Below are positions 1 through 9,270 of a stretch of DNA of 42,591 bases, one piece after another (positions within the stretch are counted from its first letter, which is position 1; each line of letters opens with the position of its first letter). Below the pieces are notes generated by a model that was not told the DNA's origin, searched no databases, and worked only from the letters and a program-made list of their open reading frames with translations. The stretch spans positions 1 through 42,591 of the forward strand of contig DUIB01000020.1 in assembly GCA_013330595.1 (NCBI GenBank). Reading direction: 5' to 3'. The stretch is from Candidatus Woesearchaeota archaeon. GTDB taxonomy: Archaea; Nanobdellota; Nanobdellia; Woesearchaeales; UBA9642. Made by a program: the position numbers and the translations under genes.

Positions 1-233
1 TTTGACCGGTGGTTCTTGACATGAACTTTTACCGAAAATCGGATTTATGAAGCTGAAGAAACTTAGGTTTACAAAGGACAGATCTCCGTTCGTGATCGTA
101 CTGGCTATCACTATAAAAAAACCTAAAGAACTAAGCACTGGAAAAACTAAAAATGAATAAGATATATATCTTAAAAGATATACTATAAATATAAGAATTT
201 CAGGTTTTATGATTCTGAATAATTCATTTGTTT

Positions 234-698
234 TCACTTCAGCCTATATCCGCATTTATGGCAATAGTTTGCATTGATCGGATTATGGTTGTTGCATTTC
301 TTGCATAATATGATCGATAGATGATGAGAAGGCTGTTGTGCATTAGGTGGATGTATTCCATGATATGGGTGTGTCTGTGAATAATGGCTTGTATGTGTTG
401 GTTGATTGTGTGTTTGAGCAGTGGTATGGTGATCAACTGTTTTATGAATATGATGTTTCTCCAGGGTATGCTTATGTCTCTCTGCAATGATTGATTGCAT
501 GTTTTCATCAGATTCTCTATCTATTTTCCTTAAGAAGAGCTTGGCAAATCCGACAACTATAAATATTATTCCTACAAAGAAAAATATCGCCATGCTTGTA
601 TTTGGCTCATTGTTTTTTGGAATGTACTTATAGACGTATCCGGAAACAGCTGCAACAAATATTCCTATGATGATATATGCTAATCCATGAATCTTCAT
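234..698 (-). CDS. Small membrane protein: two TM segments, His-rich linker, C-terminal zinc ribbon
   Basis: ORF; two hydrophobic segments; C-terminal CKKCNNHNPINANYCHKCG zinc ribbon; His-rich linker. Confidence 0.75.
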   Translation of the reverse strand: MKIHGLAYIIIGIFVAAVSGYVYKYIPKNNEPNTSMAIFFFVGIIFIVVGFAKLFLRKIDRESDENMQSIIAERHKHTLEKHHIHKTVDHHTTAQTHNQPTHTSHYSQTHPYHGIHPPNAQQPSHHLSIILCKKCNNHNPINANYCHKCGYRLK

Positions 699-729
699 AG
701 TGTTAATTGAGGATTGCGTTTTATAAATT

Positions 730-1947
730 TTATGAGCGCAAAGCGTCGACGGGGTTCATTCCGGTTGCCTGTCTGGCTGGAAATATTCCAGAGATTGTTC
801 CAATAACTAAGGCAAATAATGCTGCTCCTAATAGCAGCCACCATGGCAGAAAGACCTGGAAAAATCCTTCGCCAAGAAATGTCTCAATCAGTTTCTCTGC
901 CAACAGGCTTAAGCCGCTACCTATCAATACACCTATTGTTCCTCCAATAAAGCCTATTAGCGAGGATTCTATCAGGAATATTTGTATGATGTCAGAATTC
1001 TTTGCGCCAATACTTTTCATTATGCCTATCTCTCTTCTTCGTTCAAGAACAGCTGTATACATCGTATTTGCTATGCCTATTGCGCCGACAAGCAGAGATA
1101 TTGATGCAAGTCCTATCAATAATGTTGTTATGACATTGAAGATTACAAGAAATGATTCAACGAATTTTTTTGTTGATTCTACAGTGAAATCCTCCCTGCC
1201 TTCTTTGACATTTCTTTCTCTTCTAAGATCTTTTTTGATATTTTCCACGACTTGATCAAGCTCTTCGGCATTATATATCTTGACCATTATCATGGATACT
1301 TCTTCTTTCTCGTCAAATAAGTCTCTTGCATCATCAAGAGTCATCATTATTATGCTTGAGACTCCAGGATTGCCTCCTGTCTTTATTATGCCAACAACTG
1401 TGAATTCCTCGTCATTTATATGGATCTTATCATTTACATAAATCTGTCTGCCAAAGTTTGACTCTTTTGCAAGCTCTGGACCAATGATGATTTTATTATT
1501 GTCGCCTTCTTTGAGTGTTCTTCCATACTCAACATCATACATGCCTGTATCGTCATAAACAATCCTTGTATCATCAACAGGCATTCCTCTGATAAAGCTG
1601 AACTTGGTTTTTTTATTGAATTCAATCTTTGCAATCTTCTGCAATGGACCTATGGCTTCATGGACTCCTGATGATTTCCTTACAACATCCAAGTCATTAG
1701 TTGTTAATGTTATGCCAGAATCCTGGATTCCAGGCCCTCCTTGAGAAGCAGATTTAGCTGTCACAGTTATTTTATCAGCACCAATCTTGACAAATTGTTG
1801 GTCAACAGTGTATTGCAATCCTTTTCCCAGGCTGACTAATGCAACAACTGCAGCAATTCCTATCACTATTCCTATGACTGTCAGCCAACTCCTCAATTGT
1901 CTATGAGTCAAGTTCTCGACTGCTAATTTGAAAAAATCCTTAAACAT
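730..1947 (-). CDS. FtsX/MacB-like ABC transporter permease
   Basis: MacB core/FtsX architecture: N-terminal TM 'LTVIGIVIGIAAVVALVSLG', periplasmic domain, three C-terminal TMs. Confidence 0.9.
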   Translation of the reverse strand: MFKDFFKLAVENLTHRQLRSWLTVIGIVIGIAAVVALVSLGKGLQYTVDQQFVKIGADKITVTAKSASQGGPGIQDSGITLTTNDLDVVRKSSGVHEAIGPLQKIAKIEFNKKTKFSFIRGMPVDDTRIVYDDTGMYDVEYGRTLKEGDNNKIIIGPELAKESNFGRQIYVNDKIHINDEEFTVVGIIKTGGNPGVSSIIMMTLDDARDLFDEKEEVSMIMVKIYNAEELDQVVENIKKDLRRERNVKEGREDFTVESTKKFVESFLVIFNVITTLLIGLASISLLVGAIGIANTMYTAVLERRREIGIMKSIGAKNSDIIQIFLIESSLIGFIGGTIGVLIGSGLSLLAEKLIETFLGEGFFQVFLPWWLLLGAALFALVIGTISGIFPARQATGMNPVDALRS

Positions 1948-1991
1948 TGTTTCTCCATTTTTTATGTGTTAATTTATTATGTAACTTGTTA

Positions 1992-3194
1992 CTATTCATA
2001 ACGCAAAGACTCGACAGGACTTTGTTTTGATGCCTGTCTAGCAGGCAATAACCCTGATATCATGCCTATGATGAATGCAAATGCCAATGATCCTAAAATA
2101 AGATACCAGGGGAAATATGCCTTTAGTAGTATTGTATCAAGGACAACTCTTCCAATGTATTCAATAATCTTGCTCAATCCTATGCCTATCAGAATTCCTA
2201 TTATACCGCCTATTAATCCTATCATTCCTGACTCAATAAGAAATATCTTCAGTATCTGGTCATTTCTTGCTCCAATGGCTTTCATGACACCTATCTCATT
2301 GGTTCGTTGAAGAACAGCAGTATACATAGTATTCATTATTCCTACTCCTCCAACAAATAAAGAGATAGCCGCAATTCCTATGACAATTGCTGATAATGCA
2401 TCAAGTATAACACTAAAGGATTCCAGCAGTTGATCAGCTGTTTGCACAACAAAATCTTCCTCTCCCCCATCTACATCTCGAGAATCTCTTAATCCTCTTT
2501 TAATATCATCAGCTACAACTGTAGGATTTTCAGCCTTATCTACTCTAACCAATAAGTAATTATATTCTTCTGTATTATACAAATCCTTATAAGTGTCTAA
2601 TGGAATGACTATGCCGTTATCCATGTCAGGATCTCCCATTTTATCAATTACTCCAACAACATCGAATGCTTGTCCATTGACAATAAGCTTATCGCCTAAA
2701 CCTACTGGCTTGTCAAATGTTTTTCTTGTTAATTCATAACCAATAATAGCTTTATACTTATCGCCGTCTTTCAATGGCCTTCCAGCTATATATTTAAGAT
2801 TATAGCTTTCATCAGCTAATTTTTGGCCTTCACCAGTAGGATAGCCTATGACTATATTCACATATAATTGCCTATGGAACTCGACTCTTGCAGAAGCAAA
2901 ACCAACCCCTATGACTTCATCCACCCCATTTACGCGTTCAATCTCATCTATATCATCCTGTGTGATGGGATTTCCTCCAGATGAGCCTGTGAATCCTGCA
3001 GCAGGATACACAAATATTTTATCTGTGCCTAATTTTTGGAATTCATCTGTAACAACTTTCTTTACACCCTGTCCTAGACTGACAAGGGCAACAACAGCTG
3101 CAATGCCGATGACTATTCCGATGATTGTCAGCATACTGCGTAATTTTCTATGAGTAATATTTTCCCAAGCTAATTTGAAATAGTCCTTGATCAT
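1992..3194 (-). CDS. FtsX/MacB-like ABC transporter permease (paralogue of neighbour)
   Basis: Same architecture as 730-1947, tandem arrangement; ends TAG TAA. Confidence 0.9.
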   Translation of the reverse strand: MIKDYFKLAWENITHRKLRSMLTIIGIVIGIAAVVALVSLGQGVKKVVTDEFQKLGTDKIFVYPAAGFTGSSGGNPITQDDIDEIERVNGVDEVIGVGFASARVEFHRQLYVNIVIGYPTGEGQKLADESYNLKYIAGRPLKDGDKYKAIIGYELTRKTFDKPVGLGDKLIVNGQAFDVVGVIDKMGDPDMDNGIVIPLDTYKDLYNTEEYNYLLVRVDKAENPTVVADDIKRGLRDSRDVDGGEEDFVVQTADQLLESFSVILDALSAIVIGIAAISLFVGGVGIMNTMYTAVLQRTNEIGVMKAIGARNDQILKIFLIESGMIGLIGGIIGILIGIGLSKIIEYIGRVVLDTILLKAYFPWYLILGSLAFAFIIGMISGLLPARQASKQSPVESLRYE

Positions 3195-3217
3195 AATACC
3201 TCAAAAAAAGAAAAAAA

Positions 3218-4468
3218 TTAATACATGCCTTTTTTGTTTTTCTTGGTTTTTCTATATATTACGATGCCTGCTATTATTACAACAATTATTATTACAAATA
3301 TTATTGTCCCGAGATTGCTTCCATTAGAACCGTTTGCTTTTGCTGCACTAAGGATATTCATTGGAACATCAATATTCATCTCATAGTACTTGTTATTTGC
3401 ATCACGATACTGTAATGTTACTGGAATGTTTATCTTTTCAAGGTCTGATTTCACCGCTATTTTATAATCAACGCTCTGATAATCATCTGATTCAAGATTT
3501 CCCACATAAGTGGTGTCTGTTGTTGATAAGATCTCGTAATTGTCAGATGCTTTGAGTATAACATTAAGGAACTTTATGTCTCCTAGACCTTTGTTGATTA
3601 CTTTTAATGTAATTGTTCCGGTGGTTTTCTTCTGATTTATGTCAGTCTTGTCTAATGTCAAAGTCACTTCTGGTCTGCTATTCACTGTAACTCCGATGAA
3701 GTCTGACTTGTTCTTTTTATTGCCTAGATTGTCATAGTACTCTAATGCAAACGGAATTTTGTAGATTTTTGCTATTGCATCAGGATATGCTCTCAAGTCG
3801 AATGAGAATTCTGCACTTTGTCCTGGATCTAGCCTGAAGATCCTTTTTTCTGCACTGGAATCAATTGGTGCAAATGGAAGATCAACTAATGTTGACCCGA
3901 CTATAGATTGAAGATAAAGTTTCAGAGTTAGATCTTTGAATGTTGTTGGGGCAAGATTCTTAACAGTTATTTTTATTTTTCCATCAGATCCTGGTGCTAT
4001 TTGTTCTGGCTCTGTTGATACAGATTCAATTGAAATGGTTGTGTCTCTTGATTGCACAAACACTGTCAATTCTTGTTCAATCTGTACGCTTGATCCAGAG
4101 TCCTTTACTCTTACTTTGAATATGTTATTTCCTTGCAATGCTTTTTCATCAACCTTTAATGTGAAGTCAATAAGATAATCTTTTTTAGCACCTAATTGGC
4201 CTATTATTTTTGTTGTAGAATCTCCATATAGTGAAAATGGATATTCTGGCAAGAGTTCTACAATGACATTCTTTGCAATGTCAGTAGCATCACTTGATGC
4301 TGTATTTTGAACTAATAGCCAGACTTTTACTGTATCTCCTGGGCTTGCAGGATAAGGTTCATACTTGCTTAGGCTTACTTGCAATGATGGTGCAGATAAG
4401 GCACTTGGCATAGTCACTAATGCCAGCAATACAAAAATTCCGTAATATATTTTCTTCATTTTTTCCAC
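3218..4468 (-). CDS. Secreted CARDB/NEW3-like domain protein with C-terminal TM anchor
   Basis: Signal peptide, repeated beta-rich domains ('PGDTVKVWLLVQNTASSDATDIAKNV'), C-terminal TM and basic tail. Confidence 0.75.
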   Translation of the reverse strand: MEKMKKIYYGIFVLLALVTMPSALSAPSLQVSLSKYEPYPASPGDTVKVWLLVQNTASSDATDIAKNVIVELLPEYPFSLYGDSTTKIIGQLGAKKDYLIDFTLKVDEKALQGNNIFKVRVKDSGSSVQIEQELTVFVQSRDTTISIESVSTEPEQIAPGSDGKIKITVKNLAPTTFKDLTLKLYLQSIVGSTLVDLPFAPIDSSAEKRIFRLDPGQSAEFSFDLRAYPDAIAKIYKIPFALEYYDNLGNKKNKSDFIGVTVNSRPEVTLTLDKTDINQKKTTGTITLKVINKGLGDIKFLNVILKASDNYEILSTTDTTYVGNLESDDYQSVDYKIAVKSDLEKINIPVTLQYRDANNKYYEMNIDVPMNILSAAKANGSNGSNLGTIIFVIIIVVIIAGIVIYRKTKKNKKGMY

Positions 4469-4479
4469 CTTTTCATCAT

Positions 4480-5205
4480 TTATTTTTCTTCACAATAATT
4501 CTTGCCATCCTTATGATAACATTTTAAGCTCTTAACTATTTGGCCGTCCTTCAATACTTCAATTCTATCAGCAAACTTAGCGAGATTATCATCATGTGTT
4601 ACCATTACAATTGTTTTTCCCTTTCTATGAAGATCTTCCAGGAAATGCATTACTGTCTCTCCTGATTTTGAATCAAGATTTCCTGTAGGTTCATCTGCTA
4701 ATAATATCTCTGGGTCAACAGCTAATGCCCTTGCTATTGCAACCCGCTGCTGCTGGCCTCCTGATAGTTCATTAGGCTTGTGATCAGTCCTGTCTCCAAG
4801 ATTTACTGTTTCCATTAATTTGTATGAGATCTGCTTTCTTTTTTCTTCAGGGACATCTAAGAATGTTAAAGGAAGCATTACATTTTCCTGGGCTGATAAT
4901 GTATTGATCAGATTGAATTTCTGGAATATGAAACCTATCTTTTTTCCTCGTACTTGAGCGAGTTGTGATTCTGATAACCTTGCAATATCATGTCCATCTA
5001 ACAAGATATGTCCTTTGCTTGGAACATCCAGACATCCAACCATATTCATAGCAGTGCTTTTTCCAGAGCCTGAAGGTCCTTGAATTGCAACAAATTCTCC
5101 TTTATGGACATTAAGATTAATGCCTCTTAATGCCTCAACTCTTACTTCACCCATGTCATATATCTTCCAAACATCCCTAAGTTCAATAACAGGCTTGTCT
5201 TTCAT
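4480..5205 (-). CDS. ABC transporter ATP-binding protein (LolD/MacB type)
   Basis: Walker [10 protein letters not shown], signature [15 protein letters not shown], Walker [13 protein letters not shown]. Confidence 0.95.
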   Translation of the reverse strand: MKDKPVIELRDVWKIYDMGEVRVEALRGINLNVHKGEFVAIQGPSGSGKSTAMNMVGCLDVPSKGHILLDGHDIARLSESQLAQVRGKKIGFIFQKFNLINTLSAQENVMLPLTFLDVPEEKRKQISYKLMETVNLGDRTDHKPNELSGGQQQRVAIARALAVDPEILLADEPTGNLDSKSGETVMHFLEDLHRKGKTIVMVTHDDNLAKFADRIEVLKDGQIVKSLKCYHKDGKNYCEEK

Positions 5206-5678
5206 ATTTTCCTCGCTTTCTCCATCCTTTTTATCATGTCCCCAATAATTTGTTCTCCTATTAGAACATCATTATAGTATTTTTCTATAATATTAAGTTC
5301 CTGTCTTGAAGATTTTGTCTTCTTATATTCGCTTATTATATGCGGTAGATCACTTTTTGACCTTCTGATTATGTATTCCTGTTTTTTCTTAAGCATATTC
5401 AGCATGACCTCGATAATATCATTTTCCATCTTTAGATATATCTTCTTTGAATGAGGTCTCTTATATTTATGAATCAATCCAGTAGTTTCCATGAATTTTA
5501 TGCTTGTTGATGTTGATGAGAGGCTATATCCTGACTTCTTTGCCAGCTCTTCTAGACTGATCTCCTCTGCCTCTAAGAATAGCACTGCAGCGAGCTTTGA
5601 TGTTGTCTCATCTAAGCCATTAGCCTTAACATTCTCTGACATCAATTCAATGAATTTATCCCTTGGTGTTCTGATCAT
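5202..5678 (-). CDS. HTH transcriptional regulator (GbsR/MarR-like)
   Basis: Winged-helix 'SLEELAKKSGYSLSSTSTSIKFMETTGLIHKYKRPHSKKIYLKM'; start of the ABC operon (ATGA overlap). Confidence 0.75.
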   Translation of the reverse strand: MIRTPRDKFIELMSENVKANGLDETTSKLAAVLFLEAEEISLEELAKKSGYSLSSTSTSIKFMETTGLIHKYKRPHSKKIYLKMENDIIEVMLNMLKKKQEYIIRRSKSDLPHIISEYKKTKSSRQELNIIEKYYNDVLIGEQIIGDMIKRMEKARKI

Positions 5679-5851
5679 TTTCGTAATTACAAAATTTCGT
5701 CATCCGAAATCTTTAATTAAAAAATCACCTTAATGCGATTTTTGTAACTTTTGGTATTTACCGAAAGAAGTGAAAGTTGATTTATATATTTTATGGATTT
5801 TGCCTCAAAAAACAACATTTTTAAATGAAATCCAAATCTTATTCTCTATGC

Positions 5852-5987
5852 GCCCCCGTAGCATAGTAGCTATTGCGGCAGACTATATAACCGTCTACAA
5901 AGACGATTTATAGGCCGAGACTTGTAAAATTCCGCAAAAAGGATCCACGAGATCTGCAGGTCGCGAGTGCAATTCTCGCCGGGGGCT
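5852..5987 (+). tRNA. tRNA-Thr(UGU) with two BHB introns (5882-5919 and 5927-5951); mature 73 nt
   Basis: Acceptor GCCCCCG/CGGGGGC; spliced anticodon arm GCAGA-CTTGTAA-TCTGC; variable AGGTC; T-arm GCGAG-TGCAATT-CTCGC. Confidence 0.9.
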
Positions 5988-6057
5988 GTCATGCTTTCTG
6001 AGTGCAACTCTCATTTAAAATAACTAACTATTTAAAAGATGCTTTCTACTTAACATC

Positions 6058-6819
6058 ATGAAAAGAAAAATAGCATATCTTACTGTCGATGATGTGCCAA
6101 CTAAAGATTTCTGAAAAAAAGTTGATTTTTTGTTAAAGAAGAATATTCCTGCAATATTTTTTTGTATTGGTAAGAATATGGCTAAATATGAGGATGACTT
6201 AATTTATGCTATAAATAATGGATTCATTATAGGAAATCATGCTTTTAATCATAAACATTTTTCTGATTTAAATCTAAAAGATGCGTATAAAGAAATAAGA
6301 GATACTGATAAAATTATAGAATTATTATATCTAAAGGCAAAGATTAAAAGACCAATAAAAGTATTTAGATTTCCGTATCTTGATAAGGGAGCACATTTAC
6401 ATTCAAAGGATTACCGAAACAATTGGATGAAATATTCAAATAATGAGAAGAAAAATAAGATCCAAAACTATCTAAAAAAATTGGGCTATACACGACCCTT
6501 GTTTGAAAATATAAATATAAACTGGTATAATAAGAGCGGATTGCTTAAAGATGTAGATGTGTATTGCACATTTGACCAAATGGAATATTTTTTAGGTAAT
6601 GAAGATGCTCCTTATGGACTATCAGGGGAATCAGCAATTTTAGCAAGAATCGAAGAAGATTATCCTGAAGAGGGCAGAAGCTTAAATTTTAGCAAAACTT
6701 CAGATATAATAATGATTCATGATCATGAAAAAACCACAAGATTATTCTTCAAACTAATTAATGCCTATTTGAAAAAAGGAATAATCTTTAAACTTCCAAG
6801 ATTCAAAACATTCAAATAG
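6058..6819 (+). pseudogene. Polysaccharide deacetylase-like (NodB family) ORF with an in-frame TGA at codon 19
   Basis: MKRKIAYLTVDDVPTKDF*KKVDFLLKKNIPAIFFCIGKN; frame continuous on both sides of TGA (6112-6114). Confidence 0.65.
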
Positions 6820-6875
6820 ATCTTTCCATTTCTCCTTCTAAATCATAAACTTTATATCTTCATTCATACATTATC

Positions 6876-7061
6876 ATGTTCAGGGTGAGGATGATGGATT
6901 CATGTAAGATATGTTCTGGAGCATTTCAGGATAGTCCTGATCAATTGATTCTTTGTGAGCATAAGGAAGGTTTTGTTCATCTTGGATGCTGTATAGATAG
7001 ATGCTCAATGGATGGAAAGCCATGCGAGCATAGCAAAGGCCAATATAAGAAAGATAAGTGA
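6876..7061 (+). CDS. Small Cys/His-rich zinc-finger protein
   Basis: Short ORF with CxxC...CEH...H..C..C pattern. Confidence 0.55.
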   Translation: MFRVRMMDSCKICSGAFQDSPDQLILCEHKEGFVHLGCCIDRCSMDGKPCEHSKGQYKKDK

Positions 7062-7071
7062 TTTAAACAAA

Positions 7072-8256
7072 TCATATCCTATTAACCTTTGTCTTTCTCG
7101 CAGCCTTCTTCACTGCTTCAGCAACCCTAGAAGCGACTCCTTTGTCGAATGGAGAAGGAATAATCTCATCAATAGTTGGTTTCTTAATCATTCCAGCTAA
7201 TGCTTCTGCTGCAGCGATCTTCATCTCAGTGTTTACCTCGCGTGCTCGAACGTCTAATGCTCCTCTGAATACTCCTGGAAATGCGAGGACATTATTTATC
7301 TGATTCGGGAAATCTGATCTTCCTGTTGCAATAATGAATGCTCCTGCTTTTTTTGCAATATCTGGCATGATTTCTGGGATAGGATTTGCCATTGCAAATA
7401 TTATTGATTTCTTATTCATACTCTGCACATGTTCTGCTGTCAAAGTATTTGGTGCAGACACTCCTATGAATACATCTGCATTCTTAATAACATGCACTAA
7501 ATCACAACATTCCTTATTTGGATTAGTTATTTTTGCAATCTCTAGTTTCATCGGATTCATGTTTTCTGTTCTTCCATCATAGATAGCTCCAAGAGTATCT
7601 ACCATAATGATATTCTTAGCACCATAATTCAATAAAAGCTTGGCTATTGCTATTCCTGCAGCCCCGACGCCATTGATTATTATTTTTATTTCAGAAAGTT
7701 TTTTTCCAGCAAGTTTCAATGCATTGATCATTCCAGCCAGGACAACTATTGCTGTTCCATGCTGATCATCATGCATTACAGGAATATCTAATTCTTTTTT
7801 TAATCTTTCTTCTATTTCAAAGCATCTTGGCGCAGATATATCCTCTAAATTAATTCCACCAAGCATAGGGCTTATTAGCTTTACTGTTTTAACTATTTCA
7901 TCAATATTTTTAGACGCTATTGCAATAGGCATTGCATCAATGTCTGCAAATTCCTTAAACAATACTACTTTTCCTTCCATGACAGGCAATGACGCTTCTG
8001 GTCCTAAATCTCCTAAACCAAGAACTGCTGTTCCATCAGTAATGACAGCAACAATATTTCCTTTAGAAGTATACTTATAGACATCCTCTTTATTAGCGGC
8101 AATCCTTCTGCAAGGCTCTGCAACTCCGGGAGTATATGCAATAGATAAGTCTAATTTATTCTTTAAAGGAACCTTTGATTTAACAGAGATCTTTCCTTTA
8201 TGTTTCTCATGAAGCTTTAATGATAATGCATTATAATCTAGTTTTTTATTAATCAT
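7072..8256 (-). CDS. NAD(P)-dependent malic enzyme
   Basis: Motifs YTPGVAEPCR, GDLGPEASLPVMEGK, MHDDQHGTAIV, GVGAAGIAIAKLLL. Confidence 0.95.
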   Translation of the reverse strand: MINKKLDYNALSLKLHEKHKGKISVKSKVPLKNKLDLSIAYTPGVAEPCRRIAANKEDVYKYTSKGNIVAVITDGTAVLGLGDLGPEASLPVMEGKVVLFKEFADIDAMPIAIASKNIDEIVKTVKLISPMLGGINLEDISAPRCFEIEERLKKELDIPVMHDDQHGTAIVVLAGMINALKLAGKKLSEIKIIINGVGAAGIAIAKLLLNYGAKNIIMVDTLGAIYDGRTENMNPMKLEIAKITNPNKECCDLVHVIKNADVFIGVSAPNTLTAEHVQSMNKKSIIFAMANPIPEIMPDIAKKAGAFIIATGRSDFPNQINNVLAFPGVFRGALDVRAREVNTEMKIAAAEALAGMIKKPTIDEIIPSPFDKGVASRVAEAVKKAARKTKVNRI

Positions 8257-8307
8257 ACTATGATAAAATTTAATTGAATTATAAATTTAATTATTAATAC
8301 TGATAAT

Positions 8308-9270
8308 CTAAGGTATTGCCCTGAATCTTGTTGATATCAAGCCCCATTCCAGAAAGATCATTCCGAGAGCAATTATCAATAATCCGATGCCTAGATCAAA
8401 TCCTATATATGCTTCACTGGCATTTGCTAGTATTGCATCAAAAGTGTTGTCTAGGTCTTTTGTTGTCTTTGCATCAAAATATCTTCCGCCAGTCTCATTG
8501 GCTATTTTCATTAATGTATTCGAATCATAAACAGAGCTAATATTATAGTATTCAGGAAGATATCCTATTGGGCCTGTCTCAGATCCAATGCCTATGGTAT
8601 ATATCATAACATTATTTTGTCTTGCATAATTTATTCCTTCAAGTATTGGATCCCTGATAAAGTATGATACAGTGTTGCTTCCATCTGTCATTAGGATTAT
8701 TGTTCTGCCCTTATCTGAAGCTAATAGCAGGTTTGTTGAGGTAACTATCGCATCCGGAATATTTGTCCCGCCAACTTTGGCAATTTCAAGGCCATTAATT
8801 GATTTTCTTAATTTTGAGAAATCATCTGTAGGAAGTGTTTCAATGAATGATGCCCCTGAAAAGCTCACCAAGCCGACTTTTGAATCAGTGCTTAATTCAT
8901 CGATGAATTTTATTGTATAGTCTTTTGCAGCTTCAAACCTGGAAGGCTCAAGATCTTTTGCTGTCATAGAGGAACTTGAATCTATAGCAATGACAAAATC
9001 ATTCTGATTAGTATATGCCAGATACCATACTTTAGTGCCAGAAACAGCCAATATCAAAGTGAACAGAATGACCATTCTTGCCAGAAGCACCATATGATTC
9101 TTAGTCATTATTTTTTGATTGCTGACTCTTTTCAATGCTTGGAAATTAGCAAACCTTATTGCCTTTCTTTTACTATATCTTAGAAAAGCAAAATGGCTCA
9201 CAATTAATAAAGGTATGCTTAATAAGAACCATAAGTATTCGGGATTTTCAAATGTTAAGTACATTTTCAC
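8308..9270 (-). CDS. VWA-domain membrane protein (BatA-like)
   Basis: MIDAS 'DSSSSMTAKD', TMs at both ends; adjacent to DUF58 and MoxR. Confidence 0.9.
   Translation of the reverse strand: MKMYLTFENPEYLWFLLSIPLLIVSHFAFLRYSKRKAIRFANFQALKRVSNQKIMTKNHMVLLARMVILFTLILAVSGTKVWYLAYTNQNDFVIAIDSSSSMTAKDLEPSRFEAAKDYTIKFIDELSTDSKVGLVSFSGASFIETLPTDDFSKLRKSINGLEIAKVGGTNIPDAIVTSTNLLLASDKGRTIILMTDGSNTVSYFIRDPILEGINYARQNNVMIYTIGIGSETGPIGYLPEYYNISSVYDSNTLMKIANETGGRYFDAKTTKDLDNTFDAILANASEAYIGFDLGIGLLIIALGMIFLEWGLISTRFRAIP

Noticed and set aside
48-161. Small ORF MKLKKLRFTKDRSPFVIVLAITIKKPKELSTGKTKNE at the window edge
   Set aside because: Short, basic, no family and cut off from upstream context; cannot be supported as a gene.
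707-1255. Long ORFs antisense to the FtsX, MoxR, SMC, SRP54 and surface-protein genes in the track
   Set aside because: Mirror ORFs of strong coding genes with no recognisable domains; treated as spurious.
6112-6114. Selenocysteine decoding of the in-frame TGA in the deacetylase-like gene
   Set aside because: No tRNA-Sec or SECIS-like element seen, no reason for Sec in this family, and TGA is a frequent normal stop in neighbouring genes.
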